This document shows, piece after piece, positions 7,095 to 10,264 of a DNA stretch of 10,264 nucleotides (its first letter is position 1; each line of letters opens with the position of its first letter). The notes beneath the pieces are model-generated. The model was not told the origin of the DNA and made no database searches. It saw only the letters and a list, made by a program, of their open reading frames with translations. A program made the position numbers and the translations under genes. The DNA is from JBMYZL01 sp965661765 (lineage in GTDB: Bacteria; Bacteroidota; Bacteroidia; Flavobacteriales_D; Sanyastnellaceae), in assembly GCA_965661765.1 (NCBI GenBank), contig CBFIFE010000071.1:1-10264 (forward strand). The letters are read 5' to 3'.

Positions 7095-7837
7095 TCCAAC
7101 GCTGGGGGCTTTTGTTGGGGACCTTGGCGATGCTCTGCGGCGAGGCTTGGACGCAAGGCGAAAGCGAAGGCGATTTGGCCAGCGACAGGCCGAGCGAGTC
7201 AGCCGCGGCCTCTTTGTTGCCTGCTGGCTTCGGCAGAGCGGAAATCGGTGGGCGGATGACTTGGCTGACCGATGCCGAATCGGGCGCACAAACCTTCAGC
7301 TATGCGGCGCCGCTCGGGGTCCTGCGCTATGGCATGAACGAATGGGTGGAACTGCGGGTAGGGGCGAGATTCAGCGGCAGCGTGGGCGCGGTGGATGATG
7401 CGATGTTGGGCGCAAAACTTCGATTGCCTGGGGGATTTTGGGGAGAGACAAAGGCTTGTTACCTCGTGGAGGCCAACATGGACCCGAGCCGCGGACGAGG
7501 CGTGAATTTGAAGGTCCCATCCGCACACAGAATTTGCGTGGGCACCACCATCTCCCACCACTGGTCCTTGACAGGAAACGCGGGCTGGCTTCGGGATTCT
7601 GGCATGTCTTCGTGGATGGGCTCCCTGGCCGTCGGGCGCGAACTGGGGGTCCAGGGCTGGTCAGGTTTCGTGGAGCCGTACTTGTATTCTGGAGCTCCAT
7701 TGCGCATCAACGCAGGGTTTCAACGCCAACTTCCGGAAGAGATGCAGGCGGACATCTGCTTGGGCCGGAACCTCACCGGCCCCGAAACCCAATTCGAAGT
7801 CAACATCGGGTTCACGTGGACGTTGGCCCGGCCTTGA
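7091..7837 (+). CDS. Exported beta-barrel-type outer membrane protein ('transporter'/MetA_deg-like)
   Basis: 248-residue protein with an N-terminal signal peptide (MIQRWGLLLGTLAMLCGEAW, probable cleavage around residues 20-23). After it comes SDRPSESAAASLLPAGFGRAEIGG (residues 31-54), which resembles the opening 'TDRPd.teS...v..G..q.E.G' of the small outer-membrane 'transporter' family related to phenol-degradation MetA proteins. LRYGMNEWVELRVG (78-91) fits the 'LRyG...n.ElR' strand of that family. Alternating polar/hydrophobic strands continue to the end (FVEPYLYSG, FEVNIGFTWTL), as expected for a beta barrel in the outer membrane. Its ATG overlaps the glucanase TGA (ATGA), so it is probably co-translated with the glucanase. 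A role in moving or sensing glucan products is inference only; many members of the family have no assigned substrate. The in-frame ATG at 7067 would add eight residues before the signal peptide and is less likely. Confidence 0.8.
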   Translation: MIQRWGLLLGTLAMLCGEAWTQGESEGDLASDRPSESAAASLLPAGFGRAEIGGRMTWLTDAESGAQTFSYAAPLGVLRYGMNEWVELRVGARFSGSVGAVDDAMLGAKLRLPGGFWGETKACYLVEANMDPSRGRGVNLKVPSAHRICVGTTISHHWSLTGNAGWLRDSGMSSWMGSLAVGRELGVQGWSGFVEPYLYSGAPLRINAGFQRQLPEEMQADICLGRNLTGPETQFEVNIGFTWTLARP

Positions 7838-7852
7838 GCCATGACTGCTCAA
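7834..7852. terminator. Possible hairpin at end of the glucanase/beta-barrel operon
   Basis: TTGAGC (7834-7839) and GCTCAA (7847-7852) are a perfect 6-bp inverted repeat with a 7-nt loop that includes the TGA stop of the beta-barrel gene. No T-run follows, so it is a weak terminator candidate. Confidence 0.3.
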
Positions 7853-7854
7853 CC

Positions 7855-7882
7855 GCATGTTCTGGGAGCAAAAGCAGCATGC
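7855..7882. terminator. Second weak hairpin between convergent genes
   Basis: GCATG plus CTG (7855-7859, 7862-7864) can pair with CAG plus CATGC (7875-7877, 7878-7882), leaving a TT bulge and a 10-nt loop. It lies in the 78-bp gap between two convergent genes and could help stop transcription from either side. There is no clear T-tract. Confidence 0.22.
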
Positions 7883-7915
7883 GAAAACACACGCCTGCCG
7901 ACAATTGCCATGGCG

Positions 7916-10264
7916 TCAAGGACACCCTTCCCCCAACCGCCCCAACAAAATCAGCAAGTCGTGCACGCCGACCTTGCCGTCGCCCTCGAAATCTGCCAAA
8001 CCACAAGCATCCTCAGATTCACTTTCCTCGTCCGCCCCACAGCCATAACTCGCAAGGAACGATGTCAGGTCGGCAGTGGTCACCCAGCCGTCTCCCGTCA
8101 AGTCAGCCAAGCACGGTGGCGGTTGCATGCCGGACTGCAACGCAGCCCACTTGATCTCGGCTGCCCCGTAAAATGTCATCAAAACATCCTGGTCATCGTC
8201 GCCATCGAGGTCCACAAAATGGGCACTCTGAGGGCCGCTCCCTGTCGCCAATTCAACGACTGCGCCTGAAGCCGCATGGTACAGACGGGTTCGGGCTGCC
8301 CCGTATTCACTGATGATCAAATCCGCACGTCCATCTCCGTCGGGATCACCCGCGGTCAACCCCAGTGCGCCGTTCGCATCGGCGAACCCCACGCTCAGGC
8401 CTGACGCAAACCCGCCGAAGCCATCGTTGGTGAACTGAATGACCCCAGTTTCGTTGTATCCAATCCCGAACAAATCCAGGTCGCCATCAGCGTCGGCGTC
8501 GGCCATGGCCAAATCCTGGGCACTTGCGAGCGCCAATTCCTGAGCGAAGGCAAAGGCCACTCCATCAGGCTGCCCGTTGTGGAGCCAAACCCGGACATCC
8601 CCCGAATTCTCAAAGCAAGCTGCAAGATCCATCCAACCATCAGCATTGAAATCTCCCGCCACCACGGCCTCGCAACGGCTCCCTGTGTCAGACAGGGCTT
8701 CGGGCTCCCCAAACGCCCCACCACCGTTGTTCAAAGCCCAGACGACCGAAGACCCTTGCCAAGCCGCGGCCACGAGGTCGAGGTCCCCATCGCCGTCCAA
8801 GTCTTCAAAGACCAGGTCATCGCAGCCGTTGATGTCGGCGATCAAGGTATCCGTCAAGACCAACTGCCCCAAACCATCGTTGCGCAAGCCAACCACGCGA
8901 TCGCCATTGTAATCGCTCACTGCCGCGTCCAAATCGCCATCGTGGTCATAATCGGCAAAAACCACATCGTATCCGAAATACGTCCCCGTCGGCACATAGC
9001 TCACCTCAAAACCGCCATCGGCTTGTGCAATGGCCACATTCAGGTACTCGGGCCCACCTCCGTAGAGGTTTGTTCCCTGAACCATCACGGCCAAATCCTG
9101 GCGGCCATCGCCATTCAAATCGCCTGTTGCCGCGTTGCGCACGTATTGGAGGCCTTCAATCAATGGCGCATACGACAGCTCCGCGCCTGACGCATCGAAA
9201 TCCCGATAGCCGACCTGTCCGCGGGTGCGCGACGCTGTCAGCATCTCAGACACGCCATCCCCATCGAGATCAGCCATTTCCACGTCGATCGCCTGAGGCA
9301 TGGTGAACTCGGTCGGCTCGGGCAGGAACCCCCCGCTTGGGTTGCCGACAATGAGGCCGCATTCGTTAGTGGTTTGGGCAGCCACGGCAATGTCCAAAAC
9401 CCCATCTCCCGTGGCGTCGCCGAAGGCAAATGCCTGCGCCCGTCCAAACAGCCCGAGGGTGTCGGCGGGGGTGCCGTCACCATGCCAGTGCAACACATAC
9501 GTGTCTTCAACGCCGAGGATCAAATCTGCTGTCGAACCCGGCGTTGCCCCTGGAAGCACGGCGATGGCGGAGAGCTTTCCGAAATTGGCCAACATCTCCG
9601 CAGGCGCAAAACCTCCGTTGCCAAATCCTTGACGAACGTACAACTCTCCCCAGGTATACGACCCATAAAGCCAATCTTGAATGCCATCCCCATTCCAATC
9701 CGCAAACAACGTCAACGCCGCCCCCGAGAAGGCTTCTTCCAACACCAGTGCAGCGCCACCGGCGCCATCCCCAATCAACACCACCACCTCATCCACATCA
9801 TCGTCTGCGCAGGTGACATCGGGCACACCATCGCCGTTGACATCCGCAACAGAAAGCCGGAAGGGGTTGGGCGAGGCATGCAAGGTTGCCGCAGGTGCGA
9901 GGGTTCCCTCCTCCTGTTGGGCCAAAAACACCAACCCGCCTTCCTCACATGCCAAAATATCCAGGAGCCCATCGCCATTCCAATCCACGAGGGTGAAGTC
10001 ATGCCAATCGTCCGCCATGGTCTCTTCTGGAAACAGCTGCGCCCAGCCGAAAACACCTGGCGCCTCTTGGGCAAACCACGCCAGGGTGTTGTTTCCATTG
10101 CCCGCCGTGAAAACATCGAGGTCCCCGTCGCCATCAAAATCCCCCAACTCAATCGTTCCGTTGTACAGCACCCGGTCGACCACGCGCTCGGCGGTCGAAA
10201 AAACGGGGGGATCATTGGATTGGGTCCAGCCGAATTGAACCAAGAAAAGCGCGAAGATGGCGAT
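7916..10264 (-). CDS. Secreted FG-GAP/VCBS repeat protein with C-terminal dockerin-like pair (5' end outside window)
   Basis: At least 782 residues; the frame is still open at the right edge, so the start lies beyond 10264. The first visible residues (IAIFALFLVQFGWTQS) look like the hydrophobic core and cleavage region of a signal peptide, so probably only a few codons are missing. The TTG at 10243 lies inside that core and is not the real start. The body holds about 13 repeats with the calcium-binding core D-x-(D/N)-G-D-G-x-x-D, spaced roughly 45-65 residues apart, as in FG-GAP/VCBS beta-propeller blades. The C-terminal 65 residues hold two dockerin-like EF hands separated by a cysteine- and acid-rich spacer, ending EGCP. 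No type IX secretion tail (KxxK-type sorting domain) is seen. Likely a surface or secreted binding/adhesion protein; ligand unknown. It converges on the beta-barrel gene 78 bp away. Confidence 0.9.
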   Translation of the reverse strand: MAIFALFLVQFGWTQSNDPPVFSTAERVVDRVLYNGTIELGDFDGDGDLDVFTAGNGNNTLAWFAQEAPGVFGWAQLFPEETMADDWHDFTLVDWNGDGLLDILACEEGGLVFLAQQEEGTLAPAATLHASPNPFRLSVADVNGDGVPDVTCADDDVDEVVVLIGDGAGGAALVLEEAFSGAALTLFADWNGDGIQDWLYGSYTWGELYVRQGFGNGGFAPAEMLANFGKLSAIAVLPGATPGSTADLILGVEDTYVLHWHGDGTPADTLGLFGRAQAFAFGDATGDGVLDIAVAAQTTNECGLIVGNPSGGFLPEPTEFTMPQAIDVEMADLDGDGVSEMLTASRTRGQVGYRDFDASGAELSYAPLIEGLQYVRNAATGDLNGDGRQDLAVMVQGTNLYGGGPEYLNVAIAQADGGFEVSYVPTGTYFGYDVVFADYDHDGDLDAAVSDYNGDRVVGLRNDGLGQLVLTDTLIADINGCDDLVFEDLDGDGDLDLVAAAWQGSSVVWALNNGGGAFGEPEALSDTGSRCEAVVAGDFNADGWMDLAACFENSGDVRVWLHNGQPDGVAFAFAQELALASAQDLAMADADADGDLDLFGIGYNETGVIQFTNDGFGGFASGLSVGFADANGALGLTAGDPDGDGRADLIISEYGAARTRLYHAASGAVVELATGSGPQSAHFVDLDGDDDQDVLMTFYGAAEIKWAALQSGMQPPPCLADLTGDGWVTTADLTSFLASYGCGADEESESEDACGLADFEGDGKVGVHDLLILLGRLGEGCP
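7931..8104 (-). other. Tandem dockerin-like EF-hand motifs at the FG-GAP protein C-terminus
   Basis: Two 21-residue motifs (8104-8042 and 7993-7931, read on the minus strand) share D1, G4, D5, G6, V8, D12, L13, L17 and G21. They are separated by a short spacer rich in Asp/Glu/Ser with two cysteines. The paired layout with a 12-residue calcium loop resembles a type I dockerin. Similar tails occur at the ends of secreted proteins in several environmental phyla, where the partner is often unknown. Confidence 0.6.
8165..10144 (-). repeat. Array of about 13 FG-GAP/VCBS coding repeats
   Basis: Recurring protein cores such as GDFDGDGDLD, VDWNGDGLLD, ADVNGDGVPD, ADWNGDGIQD, GDLNGDGRQD, EDLDGDGDLD, ADADADGDLD and GDPDGDGRAD run through this part of the gene. 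At DNA level they appear as recurring CCATCGCCATT(C/A)-AATC-like tracts. The copies are diverged, so this is an old protein repeat, not a recent tandem duplication. Confidence 0.85.

Noticed and set aside
7931..8104. Planctomycete origin suggested by dockerin-like 'D..GDG....DL..LL..G' tails
   Set aside because: Such tails are common in Phycisphaerae-type bacteria, but the ACNYD/GVCGGDG linker and other genes fit Bacteroidota better. Not excluded by sequence alone.
8165..10144. Recurring DNA tracts as a CRISPR or mobile repeat array
   Set aside because: The recurrence follows the codons of protein FG-GAP repeats, copies are diverged and unevenly spaced, and the frame is open throughout.
10241..10243. 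TTG as the true start of the FG-GAP gene
   Set aside because: The frame stays open to the window edge and the upstream codons continue a hydrophobic signal-peptide core, so the TTG is an internal leucine.

Overview
The window is a gene-dense, roughly 58-60% GC (estimated by eye) bacterial segment with six protein-coding genes and almost no spare DNA. It most likely comes from a Bacteroidota member, probably a high-GC Flavobacteriales-like lineage. The secreted glucanase carries the cysteine-rich 'ACNYD...CAYED..GVCGGDG' linker typical of secreted proteins in that group. The Nudix and outer-membrane-type proteins also look Bacteroidota-like, and no clear Shine-Dalgarno sites precede the starts. 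This placement is an inference from protein style, not a proven assignment.

Layout: (1) 40-2130 (+) is a radical SAM enzyme with an N-terminal cobalamin-binding-like domain and an unusually spaced CX4CX2C cluster motif. (2) 2163-5045 (-) is a large phospholipase-D-like nuclease / superfamily 2 helicase / DUF3427 protein, convergent with gene 1. (3) 5038-5466 (-) is a MutT-type Nudix pyrophosphohydrolase that overlaps the helicase start by 8 nt, so the two form a coupled operon. (4) 5571-7094 (+) is a secreted family GH16 beta-glucanase (laminarinase-like), divergent from the Nudix gene across 104 bp. (5) 7091-7837 (+) is a secreted, probably outer-membrane beta-barrel protein of the 'transporter'/MetA_deg-like type, overlapping gene 4 by ATGA. 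(6) 7916-10264 (-) is a large secreted FG-GAP/VCBS repeat protein with a C-terminal pair of dockerin-like EF-hand motifs. Its 5' end lies beyond the right edge.

Two functional themes appear. The Nudix plus PLD-helicase-DUF3427 pair looks like a nucleic-acid-processing cassette, either DNA repair or mobile-element/phage defence, and is the best candidate for a poorly described system here. The GH16, beta-barrel and FG-GAP genes form a cell-surface polysaccharide-related block. The glucanase and the FG-GAP protein share an ungapped 21-residue dockerin-like motif, although they lie on opposite strands with the beta-barrel gene between them. The radical SAM enzyme stands alone and its substrate cannot be read from this window. 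No tRNA, rRNA, CRISPR array, insertion sequence or attachment site was seen. Bases 1-39 hold no recognisable gene end or ribosome-binding site.
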